Numbered from the stretch's first letter, positions 16,856-26,462 are shown. The stretch is DNA of 64,000 nt from Acuticoccus mangrovi (GCF_016411865.1 NZ_JAEKJA010000011.1:180240-244239), one strand, 5' to 3'. The notes: generated by a model not told the origin, from the sequence alone. Program-made: numbers and translations.

Positions 16856-18180
16856 CAGTCCTGCCCGAAGGCGGCGGTGCGCAGCTCCGACACGGCGTTG
16901 GCGTGGGCGTCGAAGCCCTCGTACTCGGCGAAGGTGCGGGCGAGCGGAGCGAGGCGGTCGTAGCCCGTCTTCGTGACATAGCCGATCGAGGTGAATTTCA
17001 GGAAATCGTGCACCCCGAGCGGCGAGCGGGTGAGCGCCGCCTGGTTGGTCGGCAGCACCGCGTTGGGGCCGAGGGCGAAGTTGCCGATCACCACCGGGGT
17101 GTGGGCGCCGAGCAGGATCTCGCCGGCGTTCACCAGGCGGCCGAGATAGTCGTGCGGGCTCGCGGCGTGCACCTGCAGATGCTCGGGCGCATAGTCGTTG
17201 GTGAAGGCGATGGCGTCCTCGATCGTCTCGGCGACGATGATGCCGCCGCGCGGCCCGCACAGCACGCTCTCGGAGAAGGCGACGCGCTCGGCACCCATCC
17301 GCGCCCAATAATGCGGCAGGGCGGCGACCGCCTCCTCGGCCACGCGCGGCGAGTTGGTGACGAGGAAGGCCGCCGAGTCCGGCCCGTGCTCGGCCTCGAT
17401 GAGGAGGTCGAGCGCGGCGACGCGGCCGTTCGCCGTCTCGTCGGCGAAGATGATCGCCTCGGACGGGCCGGCGGGCAGGCCCGGGTCGATGCGGTCGGCG
17501 AGGAGGCGCTTCGCCGCCGCCACGAAGGGGCTGCCCGGTCCGACCACCTTGACGCAGCGCGGCACCGTTTCCGTGCCGTAGGCGACGGCGGCGATCGCCT
17601 GCGCCCCACCGGCCTTGTAGACCTCTTCGACGCCGGCGAGGCGGGCGGCGACGAGCGTCGCCGCATCCACCTTCCCGTCCGGCCCCGGCGGGGTCACGAT
17701 CACCGGCTGCGGCACCCCGGCGACCACGGCCGGCACCGTCGTCATCATCACCACCGACGGGAACGACCCCTTGCCGCGCGGCACGTAGCAGGCGACGGAC
17801 GGGATCGGGGTGACGCGCTCGCCGGCGAACACGCCGGGGCTCATCTCCTTCATCCACATCTCTTGCGGCATCTGCGCCTCGTGGAAGCGACGCACGTTGT
17901 CGATGCAGGTCTCGAGCGTCGCGATCATCTCCGGCGCCAGCTCGGCGAAGGCGGCGTCGAAGTCGGCCGGGGTGGCGGCGATGGCGTCGGCGGTGACGGG
18001 GGAGCGGTCGAGCTCGCGGGCGAAGCGGGCGAGCGCGGCGTCCCCCTCCTCGGCGACGGCGGCGATGATCGGCCGCACCGTCTCCATGATCGGGCCGAGA
18101 TCGCTTTCGGCGCGCCGCAGGAGGCCGGCGCGCGCCTCGGCGGAGAGGTCGGCGAGGGTGTGGACGCTGACGGTCGGCAT
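16855..18180 (-). CDS. histidinol-dehydrogenase-family protein, probably not HisD itself
   Basis: A 441-residue HisD-family enzyme, normal family length. The fold motifs are clear: YVPRGKGSFPSVVMMTTVPA, GGAQAIAAVAYGTETVP, GPGSPFVAAAKRLL, GPSEAIIFAD, EAEHGPDSAAF, DYAPEHLQVH and FDAHANAVS. Compared with E. coli HisD, the zinc ligand Gln259 is replaced by Glu (EAEHG) and Asp360 by Asn (GNFALGPNAVLPT instead of GDYxSGTNHVLPT), while both His ligands remain. The genes around it (SDR, GNAT, PBP) are not histidine genes. I infer a paralogue that oxidises another alcohol or aminoalcohol, possibly together with the SDR 68 bp upstream. Confidence 0.85.
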   Translation of the reverse strand: MPTVSVHTLADLSAEARAGLLRRAESDLGPIMETVRPIIAAVAEEGDAALARFARELDRSPVTADAIAATPADFDAAFAELAPEMIATLETCIDNVRRFHEAQMPQEMWMKEMSPGVFAGERVTPIPSVACYVPRGKGSFPSVVMMTTVPAVVAGVPQPVIVTPPGPDGKVDAATLVAARLAGVEEVYKAGGAQAIAAVAYGTETVPRCVKVVGPGSPFVAAAKRLLADRIDPGLPAGPSEAIIFADETANGRVAALDLLIEAEHGPDSAAFLVTNSPRVAEEAVAALPHYWARMGAERVAFSESVLCGPRGGIIVAETIEDAIAFTNDYAPEHLQVHAASPHDYLGRLVNAGEILLGAHTPVVIGNFALGPNAVLPTNQAALTRSPLGVHDFLKFTSIGYVTKTGYDRLAPLARTFAEYEGFDAHANAVSELRTAAFGQD

Positions 18181-18248
18181 GGGCTCACTTCGTCGGTGGG
18201 AGGGATCGGGCGATCATGCCCGAGAACGGCGCCGCGGCAACAGCGGCC

Positions 18249-19013
18249 TCAGAGCGTGGCGAGGGTGCCGCCGTCCACGTAGACGATCTGGCCGGTGAGG
18301 TAGGCGGCGGCGTCGCTCGCCAGGAACACCGTCACCCCCACGAGATCGTCGAGCCGGCCGAAGCGGCCCATCGGGATCTTGGCGAGCATGGCCGACTGCC
18401 ACGCCTCGCTCCGGTAGAAGCCCTCGGTGAGGGCGGTGCGGAAATAGCCGGGCCCGATGGCGTTGACGCGGATCCGCGGCGCCCACTCGGCCGCGAGCCC
18501 CCGCGTGATGCCGAGGATGCCCGTCTTCGACGCCGTGTAGGGCACGGCGGTGGGGACGCCGACGGCGGAGGTGAGGGAGCCGAGATTGACGATCGCCCCC
18601 GTCCGCGCTTCCGGCAGCGCCGCGGCGAAGCCCTGGGCCACGAAGAAGGCGCCCTTGAGGTTGGTGTCGACGATCTTGTCCCACGTCGCCTCGGAGAGCT
18701 GCAGCGACGGGGCCACCTCCTCGGTGCCGGCGTTGTTGACGAGGATGTCGGCCCGGAGCCCCGCCTCGGCGAGGCCGACGAAGAGAGCGTCGATGGAGCG
18801 CGTGTCGGCGACGTCGGCGGCGAAGGGGTAGCAGGACCGGCCCATGCGGCCGACCGCGTCGCCGACGGCGCCGAGGCTGTCGAGGTGGCGCGCGACGGCG
18901 ACGATGTCGGCGCCGGCCTCGGCAAGGCCGACGGCGAGCGCTTCGCCGATCCCCCGGCTCGCCCCGGTGACGAGGGCGGTGCGGCCGGTGAGATCGAAGC
19001 GACCGCCGCTCAT
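18249..19013 (-). CDS. SDR-family oxidoreductase
   Basis: A 254-residue classical short-chain dehydrogenase. NAD(P)-binding TGASRGIGEALAVGLAEAG (residues 16-34) is followed by NNAG (about 93-96), the catalytic Ser (NLGSLTSAVGVPTAVPY), the catalytic YxxxK (YTASK, about 159-163) and IGPGYFRTALTEGFYRS. The C-terminal LTGQIVYVDGGTLATL matches gluconate 5-dehydrogenase or 3-oxoacyl reductase-like members. The ATG overlaps the stop of the penicillin-binding protein gene by 4 bp, and the HisD-like gene follows after 68 bp. A shared pathway with the HisD-like enzyme is inferred from position only. Confidence 0.92.
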   Translation of the reverse strand: MSGGRFDLTGRTALVTGASRGIGEALAVGLAEAGADIVAVARHLDSLGAVGDAVGRMGRSCYPFAADVADTRSIDALFVGLAEAGLRADILVNNAGTEEVAPSLQLSEATWDKIVDTNLKGAFFVAQGFAAALPEARTGAIVNLGSLTSAVGVPTAVPYTASKTGILGITRGLAAEWAPRIRVNAIGPGYFRTALTEGFYRSEAWQSAMLAKIPMGRFGRLDDLVGVTVFLASDAAAYLTGQIVYVDGGTLATL

Positions 19014-21520
19014 CCGCCGAAGAGGCGTCGCAGGAAGCCGCCCACGCGATCGTTGTCGTTCTGGGCGGGACGCACCCAGTCGCGCCCGTCGCGGGCGGCG
19101 GCGACCGGCGCGTTGCCGTAGCTCCGGCCGTCGGCCGGGGCGTTCCACGGGTCGTCCACCGGCGCATCCTCCACGGCGACGGGCTCGGGCATCACGTCGA
19201 GACCCGGAAGGTCCGCCGGCACCATGCCTTCGAGCACCTTGGTCATCAGCGTCTTCCAGAGCTCGGCCGGCAGCGAGCCGCCGGTGGCCTTCTTGGTCGG
19301 CGAGTTGTCGTCGTTGCCGAGCCAGACGCCGGCCGTGAAATAGGCCGTGTAGCCGACGAACCAGGCGTCCCGCCAATTCTGGCTGGTGCCGGTCTTGCCG
19401 GCGGCGGGCCAACCGTCGAGCTGGGCCCGCCGGCCGGTGCCGGAGGCGACCACCGCCGACATCATCCGGTTCATGGCGCCGACGTCCTTGAGGCTCACCA
19501 CCTCGCCGAGACCGCCGCCGCGCTTTTCGTAGAGGAGCTGACCGTCGGCGGTCTTGATGCGCCGCACGACGTGGGGAACCACCCCGATGCCGCCGTTGGA
19601 GAAGGGCACGTAGGCGGTGGTGAGCTCCAGGAGCGACACTTCCGAGGTGCCGAGGGCGATCGAGGCGTTCGCGTCCATCGGCGAGCGAATGCCGAGGCGT
19701 CGGGCGACGTTCGCCACCGTCTTCGGCCCCACCTCGGCGGTGAGCTGCGCCGCGATGGTGTTGAGCGAATGGGACAGCGCATGCTTCAGCGTGACCGGCC
19801 CCTGATACTTCTTGCTGTAGTTCTCCGGCGTCCAGTTGCCGATGCGGGTGGGCTGATCGATGCGCATCGTCTCCGGCGTCAACCCGTGCTCCAGCGCGGC
19901 GAGATAGACGAAGGGCTTGAACGCCGAGCCCGGCTGGCGCAGCGCCGAAACCGCCCGGTTGTACTGGCTGTCGCCGTAGTTCTTGCCGCCGACGAGCGCC
20001 TTCACCGCGCCGGCGCCGTCGAGCACCACGACCGCCCCCTGCTCCACCCCCTTCGCCGAGCCTTCCTTGGCGAGCATGTCCTGAAGGGCGCTCTGGGCGA
20101 GGTCCTGAAGCTCCAGGTTGATGGTGGTCTCCACCACGATGTCCTGCGTCACGTCGCCGACGAAGCCGGGCAGCACCTCGTTGACCCAGTCGGCGACGTA
20201 GCCGCCGGAGGTGGCGACCTTGGGCTTGGCGAGCTTGGCCGGATGGGCGCGCGCGTATTCCTCCTCCTCGGCGGTGATGAAGCCCGCGTCGTGCATCGCC
20301 GCCAGCACCGTGGCGGCGCGCGCGTTGGAGCGCTCCAGATTGTTCGTCGGAGCGTAGTAGGAGGGCGCCTTGAGGAGGCCGGCGATGAGCGCCGCTTCCG
20401 ACAGGGTCAGCTCTTCCGCGGGCTTGTCGAAATAGCGCTGGGCCGCGCCGTCGATGCCGGTGGCGCCGGCCCCGAGATAGACGCGGTTGAGATACATCTG
20501 AAGGATCTCGTCCTTCGAGTATTTCATCTCGAGCCACACGGCGAAGACCATTTCCTGGATCTTGCGTTCCAGGGTGCGCGAGGGATCGAGGAAGAGGTTC
20601 TTGGCGAGCTGCTGGGTGAGGGTGGAGCCGCCCTGCGATAGCCGGCCGGAGGTGAGGTTGGTCACGAGCGCGCGGGCGAGGCCGATCGGGTCGACGCCCG
20701 GGTGGCTGTAGAAGCGGCGGTCCTCGATCGCCATCACCGCCTGGGGCACGTAGGCGGGCAGCTCGTCGAGGGTGACGGCGCGTCCGCCGGTGTCGCCGCG
20801 ATTGGCGATCAGCTCGCCGGACTCCGAAAGGATCGCCACGTTGGGCGGCCGCTTCGGCACCGCCCACTCGGCGCGCGGCGGCAGCGTGGCGGCGAAATAG
20901 GCGATGATCGCGCCCACCGCCACGATGCCGAGAAGGGTGAGCGTCACCCCCATGCGCAAGGCGAAGCGCCACAGGCTGAAGCGGCGGCGCGGCCGCCGGC
21001 CACCACCGCCGCCGCCCTTGCGGGTGTCGCCGCGACTGCGACGCTCGCTCGTGCGCGGCGGCGCCTTCTTCGGGCTCGCGCTCGCCTTGGCGGTGGATGT
21101 CTTGGTGGCGGGCTTCTTGGTGGCGGGTTTCTGGGTAGCGGGCTTCGGCGTGCCGCTGCGCTGGCGGGCGGTCGGCTCGTCCGCCGCCTCGCGGGGGCGG
21201 CGCGCCCGGGGCGCCTCGGCGGACGTGACGCTCTCGCGCGCCCGGCGCGGGGCCTCGCCCTCGCGCGGCGAGCGCGACGGGGCCGCCTCCGCGACACGGG
21301 GCTTCGCCTCGCGCGGCCGCTCGGCCGGCGCCCGCTGCCGCGTCGCCCGCGCTTCGCCGGACGACGACTTCACCTGCGGCGACGATGCGGCCGCCGGCTT
21401 GGCACGCCGGGCCTCGCCGCCGCGTCCATCCTCGCGGGGTTTGCGTTTGCCGGGCTCACCGCCGGGGCGCTCCCGTGCGCCACGCGGAAAGAGGTCGCGC
21501 GGTCCACCGCCATCGCTCAC
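19010..21520 (-). CDS. class A penicillin-binding protein (PBP1A family)
   Basis: A bifunctional peptidoglycan synthase of about 836 residues, anchored in the inner membrane. The first 170 residues are cytoplasmic and rich in Arg, Lys, Pro and Ala, with short KPAT repeats. One membrane helix follows (MGVTLTLLGIVAVGAIIAYF), then the GT51 glycosyltransferase domain (EDRRFYSHPGVDPIGLAR, QGGSTLTQQLAKNLFL). The transpeptidase domain has the catalytic serine SAFK, SxN as SHSLNT, and KTGTSQNW. All catalytic motifs are present. GTG 21520 (VSDGGGPRDLFPRG) is the most plausible start; a GTG at 21610 would add an unmatched extension. It heads the group with SDR, HisD-like and GNAT genes. Confidence 0.92.
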   Translation of the reverse strand: MSDGGGPRDLFPRGARERPGGEPGKRKPREDGRGGEARRAKPAAASSPQVKSSSGEARATRQRAPAERPREAKPRVAEAAPSRSPREGEAPRRARESVTSAEAPRARRPREAADEPTARQRSGTPKPATQKPATKKPATKTSTAKASASPKKAPPRTSERRSRGDTRKGGGGGGRRPRRRFSLWRFALRMGVTLTLLGIVAVGAIIAYFAATLPPRAEWAVPKRPPNVAILSESGELIANRGDTGGRAVTLDELPAYVPQAVMAIEDRRFYSHPGVDPIGLARALVTNLTSGRLSQGGSTLTQQLAKNLFLDPSRTLERKIQEMVFAVWLEMKYSKDEILQMYLNRVYLGAGATGIDGAAQRYFDKPAEELTLSEAALIAGLLKAPSYYAPTNNLERSNARAATVLAAMHDAGFITAEEEEYARAHPAKLAKPKVATSGGYVADWVNEVLPGFVGDVTQDIVVETTINLELQDLAQSALQDMLAKEGSAKGVEQGAVVVLDGAGAVKALVGGKNYGDSQYNRAVSALRQPGSAFKPFVYLAALEHGLTPETMRIDQPTRIGNWTPENYSKKYQGPVTLKHALSHSLNTIAAQLTAEVGPKTVANVARRLGIRSPMDANASIALGTSEVSLLELTTAYVPFSNGGIGVVPHVVRRIKTADGQLLYEKRGGGLGEVVSLKDVGAMNRMMSAVVASGTGRRAQLDGWPAAGKTGTSQNWRDAWFVGYTAYFTAGVWLGNDDNSPTKKATGGSLPAELWKTLMTKVLEGMVPADLPGLDVMPEPVAVEDAPVDDPWNAPADGRSYGNAPVAAARDGRDWVRPAQNDNDRVGGFLRRLFGG

Positions 21521-22055
21521 GTTGCACCAGCCCCACGTTTGAACTCGAACACCAGTCGGACCGGATGACCGGGCGCGGACGCGTCGGGGTCTCCGGAGCG
21601 TCCGCTCCACGCCGGTCGCATCGGCGGAGAGGACGTCGCTTCGGCGGCCCTTCTAGCGCTCCACCCCCAAAAAGGTAAAGCGTCCGTTGCCGAGGGAGGG
21701 GTCATGCCCGCCGTCCCGGCGACCGCCCGCTCGCCGGACGACACCGCAAGACGGTCACCGCGTCCGCGCCGTCCCGCGTGCGAAGAGCGATAGTCGAGAC
21801 CGGCCGCCATGCGATCATCTCCCCCACCCGGGCGAAGTTAAGCCGCACCCAAAAACGCTCCATTGGCATCGATCAGCGGCCGCTCTACCCTTAGGCCATA
21901 GAGATGACCGGTTCGTTGCCGGTCGCCGCACGATCGGCGAAGGCGTTCATCTCACCCATCCACGACGTTGCTGGGGGCGACACGGCAGACCTTGATCGCC
22001 GCGGGCGGTGTCGCCATGGTCGGCCCCTCATGCTGCCGATCGAGACAGGATCCTC
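21521..22055. other. 535-bp divergent intergenic region between PBP1A and polA genes
   Basis: No gene was recognised. This region must contain the promoters of both the penicillin-binding protein gene (minus) and polA (plus). An ACAGGA ribosome-binding box precedes polA at about 22044. The part at 21830-21900 (around CCCAAAAACGCTCC) is less GC-rich than its surroundings and is the likeliest promoter-bearing segment. I saw no strong hairpin or RNA gene. Confidence 0.4.
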
Positions 22056-24992
22056 ATGACCGATCAACGCGCCCCCGGCGCCGGCGACACCGTTTTCCTG
22101 GTCGACGGCTCTTCGTTCGTGTTCCGCGCCTACTTCCAGTCGATGAACCAGGACCGGAAGTACAACTACCGCGCCGACGGCCTGCCGACGGGGGCGGTGC
22201 GCCTTTTCTGCAACAAGATCTACCAGTTCATCCGCGACGGGGCGGCGGACGTGACCCCGACCCATCTCGCCATCATCTTCGACAAGTCGGAGGAGTCGTT
22301 CCGCAAGGAGCTCTATGCCGACTACAAGGCGAACCGCTCCGCCCCGCCCGACGATCTCGTCCCCCAGTTTCCGCTGATGCGCGCGGCGGTGGAGGCGTTC
22401 GGCCTCACCCCCATCGAGAAGGCGGGTTACGAGGCCGACGACATCATCGCCACCTATGCGCGCGAGGCGGCGGACGCGGGGGCCGACGTCGTCATCGTGT
22501 CGGCGGACAAGGACCTGATGCAGCTCATCAACGAGCGCGTGTCGATGTACGACCCCGCCTCCGGCGAAGGCCGCCGGGCCGGATCCGGGCGCATGGGGGT
22601 GCGGCCGGAACGGCGCATCGGCGTCGACGAGGTGGTGGAGTATTTCGGCGTCACCCCCGACAAAGTGGTCGACGTACAGGCCCTCATCGGCGACGCCACC
22701 GACAACGTGCCGGGCGTCCCCGGCATCGGCAAGAAGACGGCGGCCCAGCTCATCGGCGAGTTCGGCGATCTCGATACGCTGCTCGCCAAGGCCGACACCA
22801 TCAAGCAGCAGAAGCGGCGGGAGAACCTCATCGAATTCGCCGACCAGGCGCGCCTCTCGCGCACCCTCGTCCGACTTGACGATCACGTGGACCTCGAATG
22901 GCCGCTCGCCTCCCTGACGATGTGCCCGCTCGAGCCGGCCCCCGCCATCGCCTTCTTCAAGGCGCTGGACTTCGGCACCCTCACCCGCCGCGTGGCCGAC
23001 GATTTCGGCGTCGATCACGGCAAGATCGAGGCCGACCCCCGCTATCTGCGGATGGGCGATGCCGCCCCCGCCGCGCGCGACGAGCCGGAGCTCGCCGCCG
23101 GCCCCGCCACCCCCGAGACGCTCGCCGCCACCATGGAGGCCGAGCTCAAGGGCGGCCCGTTCGACCTTGCCGCCTACGAGACCATCACCGACGGCGAGCG
23201 CCTAGCCGCCTTCCTCGCCGATGCGGCGGAGACGGGCATCCTGGCGCTCGCGACCCGGCTCGCGGACGGGACGGTGATGCGCTCCGAACTCGCCGGCCTC
23301 GGCCTCGCGACGGCCGAGGGGCGCGCCGCCTACGTGCCGTTCCGCCACGACGGCGGCGACCTCATCAGCGACGTCACGGTGCTTCCCTTGGAGGAGGCCG
23401 CGCCGATCCTCGCCCCGGTGCTGACCGATCGCGGCGTCGCCAAGGTGTCGGCGGCGATGAAGCGCGACTATCTGGCGCTGCGCCTCGCCGGCCTCGAGGT
23501 GACGCCGCTCGACGACATCGGGCTGATGTCCTACGCCGCCGACGCTGGCGCCGGCCTCCACGACATGTCCGGCCTCGCCAAGCGCTTCCTCGACCACATT
23601 CCGCTCGACGATCGCGACGTGATGGGGACCGGCAAGTCGCGCATCCCGTTCGCCGCCGTGCCGCTGGCCGACGCGACGCGCCACGGCGCGGAGGAGGCGG
23701 ACGTCGCCGTGCGGCTCGCGCCGCTGCTGCGCCAGCGCCTCGTGGCGAAGAAGGTCGTTACCGTTTACGAGACGCTCGAGCGGCCGCTCCTGCCGGTGCT
23801 CGCACGGATGGAAGAAGCCGGCGTCCTCGTCGACCGGGACGTCCTGTCGCGCATGTCGGCGGACTTCTCGCAGACCCTCGCCCGCATCGAGGCGGAGATC
23901 TACGAGCTCGCCGGCGAGGAGTTCAACATCGGTTCCACCAAGCAGCTGTCGGAGATCCTGTTCGAGAAGCTGGGACTGCCGGGCGGCAAGAAGACCAAGA
24001 CCGGCGCCTGGTCCACCGGCGCGCAGGTTCTGGAGGAGCTCGCCGCGGCGGGCCACCCGCTGCCGGTGAAGCTCCTGGAGTGGCGGCAGATCTCCAAGCT
24101 GAAGTCGACCTACACCGACGCCCTCCAGGAGGACATCAACCCCGGAACGGGGCGGGTGCACACCACCTTCGCGATGGCCTCCACCACCACCGGGCGGCTC
24201 TCCTCCACCGATCCGAACCTGCAGAACATCCCGATCCGCACCGAGGAGGGGCGCAAGATCCGCCTCGCCTTCGTGGCGCCGGAGGGGCGGCGGCTGATCT
24301 CGGCCGACTACGGGCAGATCGAGCTGCGCGTCCTCGCCCACATCGCCGACATCCCGCAGCTCACCAAGGCGTTCGCCGACGGGCTCGACATTCACGCCCT
24401 CACGGCGTCGGAGATGTTCGGCATTCCGGTCGAGGGCATGGACCCGATGGTACGCCGCCGTGCCAAGGCGATCAATTTCGGCATCATCTACGGGATATCC
24501 GCCTTCGGCCTCGCCGCCCAGCTCGGCATCCCCAACGCCGAGGCGAGCGCCTACATCAAGCGCTATTTCGAGCGCTTCCCCGGCATCCGGGACTATATGG
24601 ACGCGACCAAGAAGTACGTGCGCGAGCACGGCTACGTGACGACCCTCTTCGGCCGCCGCGCCCACTATCCGGAGATCGACACCAAAAACCCCTCGCTGCG
24701 CGCCTTCTACGAGCGGGCGGCGATCAACGCGCCGATCCAGGGGTCGGCGGCGGACATCATCCGGCGGGCGATGGTGCGCATCGAGCCGGCGCTGTCGGCG
24801 GCGGGCCTGTCGACCCGAATGCTGCTGCAGGTGCACGACGAGCTGGTGTTCGAGGCGCCGCAGGACGAGGCGGACGCCGCCATCGACGTGATCCGCAAGG
24901 TGATGGTGAGCGCGGCCGAGCCGGCGGTGAAGCTGAAGGTGCCGCTCGACGTCGACGCCCGCGCCGGGGCGAGCTGGGCCGAGGCTCATTAA
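22056..24992 (+). CDS. polA: DNA polymerase I
   Basis: A 978-residue repair polymerase that fills gaps and removes RNA primers. The 5'-3' nuclease domain (residues 8-300) shows VDGSSFVFRAYF, YEADDIIATYA and GDATDNVPGVPGIGKKTAAQ. The polymerase domain has DPNLQNIPIRTEEGRKIR, motif A ISADYGQIELRVLAHI, motif B RRRAKAINFGIIYGIS and motif C LLQVHDELVFEAP, all intact. The middle 3'-5' exonuclease domain is degenerate: the DTET of Exo I reads ALATRLADG (about 395-403) and the Exo III Asp is Glu (HGAEEADVA, about 543-551). An extra 15-20 residues (EGRRAGSGRMGVRPERR) interrupt the nuclease domain near residue 172. ATG 22056 has ACAGGA upstream. Confidence 0.96.
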   Translation: MTDQRAPGAGDTVFLVDGSSFVFRAYFQSMNQDRKYNYRADGLPTGAVRLFCNKIYQFIRDGAADVTPTHLAIIFDKSEESFRKELYADYKANRSAPPDDLVPQFPLMRAAVEAFGLTPIEKAGYEADDIIATYAREAADAGADVVIVSADKDLMQLINERVSMYDPASGEGRRAGSGRMGVRPERRIGVDEVVEYFGVTPDKVVDVQALIGDATDNVPGVPGIGKKTAAQLIGEFGDLDTLLAKADTIKQQKRRENLIEFADQARLSRTLVRLDDHVDLEWPLASLTMCPLEPAPAIAFFKALDFGTLTRRVADDFGVDHGKIEADPRYLRMGDAAPAARDEPELAAGPATPETLAATMEAELKGGPFDLAAYETITDGERLAAFLADAAETGILALATRLADGTVMRSELAGLGLATAEGRAAYVPFRHDGGDLISDVTVLPLEEAAPILAPVLTDRGVAKVSAAMKRDYLALRLAGLEVTPLDDIGLMSYAADAGAGLHDMSGLAKRFLDHIPLDDRDVMGTGKSRIPFAAVPLADATRHGAEEADVAVRLAPLLRQRLVAKKVVTVYETLERPLLPVLARMEEAGVLVDRDVLSRMSADFSQTLARIEAEIYELAGEEFNIGSTKQLSEILFEKLGLPGGKKTKTGAWSTGAQVLEELAAAGHPLPVKLLEWRQISKLKSTYTDALQEDINPGTGRVHTTFAMASTTTGRLSSTDPNLQNIPIRTEEGRKIRLAFVAPEGRRLISADYGQIELRVLAHIADIPQLTKAFADGLDIHALTASEMFGIPVEGMDPMVRRRAKAINFGIIYGISAFGLAAQLGIPNAEASAYIKRYFERFPGIRDYMDATKKYVREHGYVTTLFGRRAHYPEIDTKNPSLRAFYERAAINAPIQGSAADIIRRAMVRIEPALSAAGLSTRMLLQVHDELVFEAPQDEADAAIDVIRKVMVSAAEPAVKLKVPLDVDARAGASWAEAH

Positions 24993-25075
24993 GCTAACGG
25001 CCCATAATCACACACCGTTATGGTGGATCGTGCTAATGGACCCCAAGCCTCAATTCCCGACAGACGCGCCCGACA

Positions 25076-26191
25076 ATGAGACGTTACCCTGGAGTATTCT
25101 TCGTCAGTACAGGACGAAGCGGATCCACTCTTGTATCGAATATACTCCGAGATCACCCAGATATCCTCAGCATCTCCGAACTCCTCTCAACAGCCGGGCC
25201 GCACGCCTTCTACCCACCTCGCGTCAGAGGAACCGAGTTCTGGAGAAACTTAACTGAACCGCGCCGCATCGTGTATTTTTCGGTACCACCGGCAAGTCAA
25301 GAATTCCTATATAACCTAAATGAAACCTCGCGCTATACACGCGAGACACTACCGCCTATCAGCACCATCACCCTACCCCATCTCACGGACAAACCCGACA
25401 CGCTTCTAGACGAGCTTTCCCAAGAAATCCGGACATCTAATAAGCGTCCAATCAATGAACAATACCAAATATTATTTAATTTTCTCTGTCAAAAATATAA
25501 TAGACCCCTTTGGATAGAGCGATCTGCGATGTCGATATTGATGGTTAAGTCAATATACAGATTATTTCCTGACGCAAAGATTGTACATATCATCCGAGAT
25601 GGCCGTGATGTCGCACTGTCTATGTCGGAGCATCCCGCGTTTCGGATCTTAACTAGACTCAACGAGCGCCTCAGTAAGTTCGGGCTTCATCTCCTTGCGC
25701 CAAAGGGTGGGTATGGGGCGAGTCGTTTTTATTCGCTCGGCGACAGACTATTGGAGAGCCTCTTTCCCTACGACATCTACGCCTCCAAAAATCTCCGCCC
25801 CCAGAAAACAGCCAGTCTTTGGAACCAAATGGTGGCAATCGGTGAAGCTCAGTTGTCCAAAATCAACCCAGGACAGAAATTCACACTGCGATACGAAGAC
25901 GTCACATCAGACCCATACAATACCATAAAAGGCCTGGTAGATTTCATGGGATTGCGTGCTCCTTCCGACTGGCTGAGGTCCGCCATTCAACGGCCAAAAC
26001 CACGAGCGTCGCGTTTTGCGATCCTGCCGGACTGGAAGAGGGAAGCCATACAATCCGCTTGCGCGCCATCCCTTCAGAGGCTCGGCTATCCGCTGGAAAC
26101 GTTCAGATACGCCCCCCAGCGTGGTGCTCAGGCCATCGTCGCACCACCCAAGGTGGCCAATGTCGCGTCGCCGACTCAAGAGCACCATTGA
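25076..26191 (+). CDS. AT-rich sulfotransferase-family protein
   Basis: A 371-residue protein with the PAPS-binding loop at its very N-terminus (FFVSTGRSGSTLVSNIL, residues 8-24) and a 3'-phosphate motif VHIIRDGRDVALSMSEH (about 175-191). Both support sulfotransferase activity, probably on a carbohydrate or lipid acceptor. The length is typical. The base composition is very unusual: runs such as CAATACCAAATATTATTTAA and many rare A/T-ending codons contrast with the surrounding 70% GC DNA. This suggests recent acquisition. No signal peptide is present. It stands alone, 83 bp after polA. Confidence 0.85.
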   Translation: MRRYPGVFFVSTGRSGSTLVSNILRDHPDILSISELLSTAGPHAFYPPRVRGTEFWRNLTEPRRIVYFSVPPASQEFLYNLNETSRYTRETLPPISTITLPHLTDKPDTLLDELSQEIRTSNKRPINEQYQILFNFLCQKYNRPLWIERSAMSILMVKSIYRLFPDAKIVHIIRDGRDVALSMSEHPAFRILTRLNERLSKFGLHLLAPKGGYGASRFYSLGDRLLESLFPYDIYASKNLRPQKTASLWNQMVAIGEAQLSKINPGQKFTLRYEDVTSDPYNTIKGLVDFMGLRAPSDWLRSAIQRPKPRASRFAILPDWKREAIQSACAPSLQRLGYPLETFRYAPQRGAQAIVAPPKVANVASPTQEHH

Positions 26192-26381
26192 CCGGCTCAT
26201 CCCCGGTCGACCGCGCGGCGAGTGTGAAACCAAGATCCATGCACTGACTGATGGCCTCGGCCGGCGGATCGTTTTCCTCCCGACCGGCAGACAAGCTGCT
26301 GAGCCTCGATCGTGTCCCGCTCAGCGAGATGAAGCGCCCTGCCCGCGATGGAGCGGGGAACGCTCGGCTCGAAACGAGGAT

Positions 26382-26411
26382 GCCGGAGGAGAGGATGCCC
26401 CCTCCTCCGGC
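26382..26411. terminator. hairpin between converging genes
   Basis: A perfect 10-bp stem (GCCGGAGGAG / CTCCTCCGGC) closes a 10-base loop. It lies between the end of the sulfotransferase gene (plus) and the end of the MFS gene (minus), so it can serve as a terminator in both directions. No T-run follows, as is usual in high-GC genomes. Confidence 0.6.
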
Positions 26412-26462
26412 GGGCAGTCCCGCCACGGCCTCCCCGCTAGGCCGCGCCGGGTGCTCGATCGA

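Noticed and set aside
16855..18180. Naming this gene hisD for histidine biosynthesis
   Set aside because: Two zinc ligands differ and no histidine genes are adjacent, so the symbol was withheld.
21041..21420. Separate basic repeat protein in the PBP N-terminal region
   Set aside because: The KPAT-type repeats are in frame with the penicillin-binding protein and form its cytoplasmic tail.
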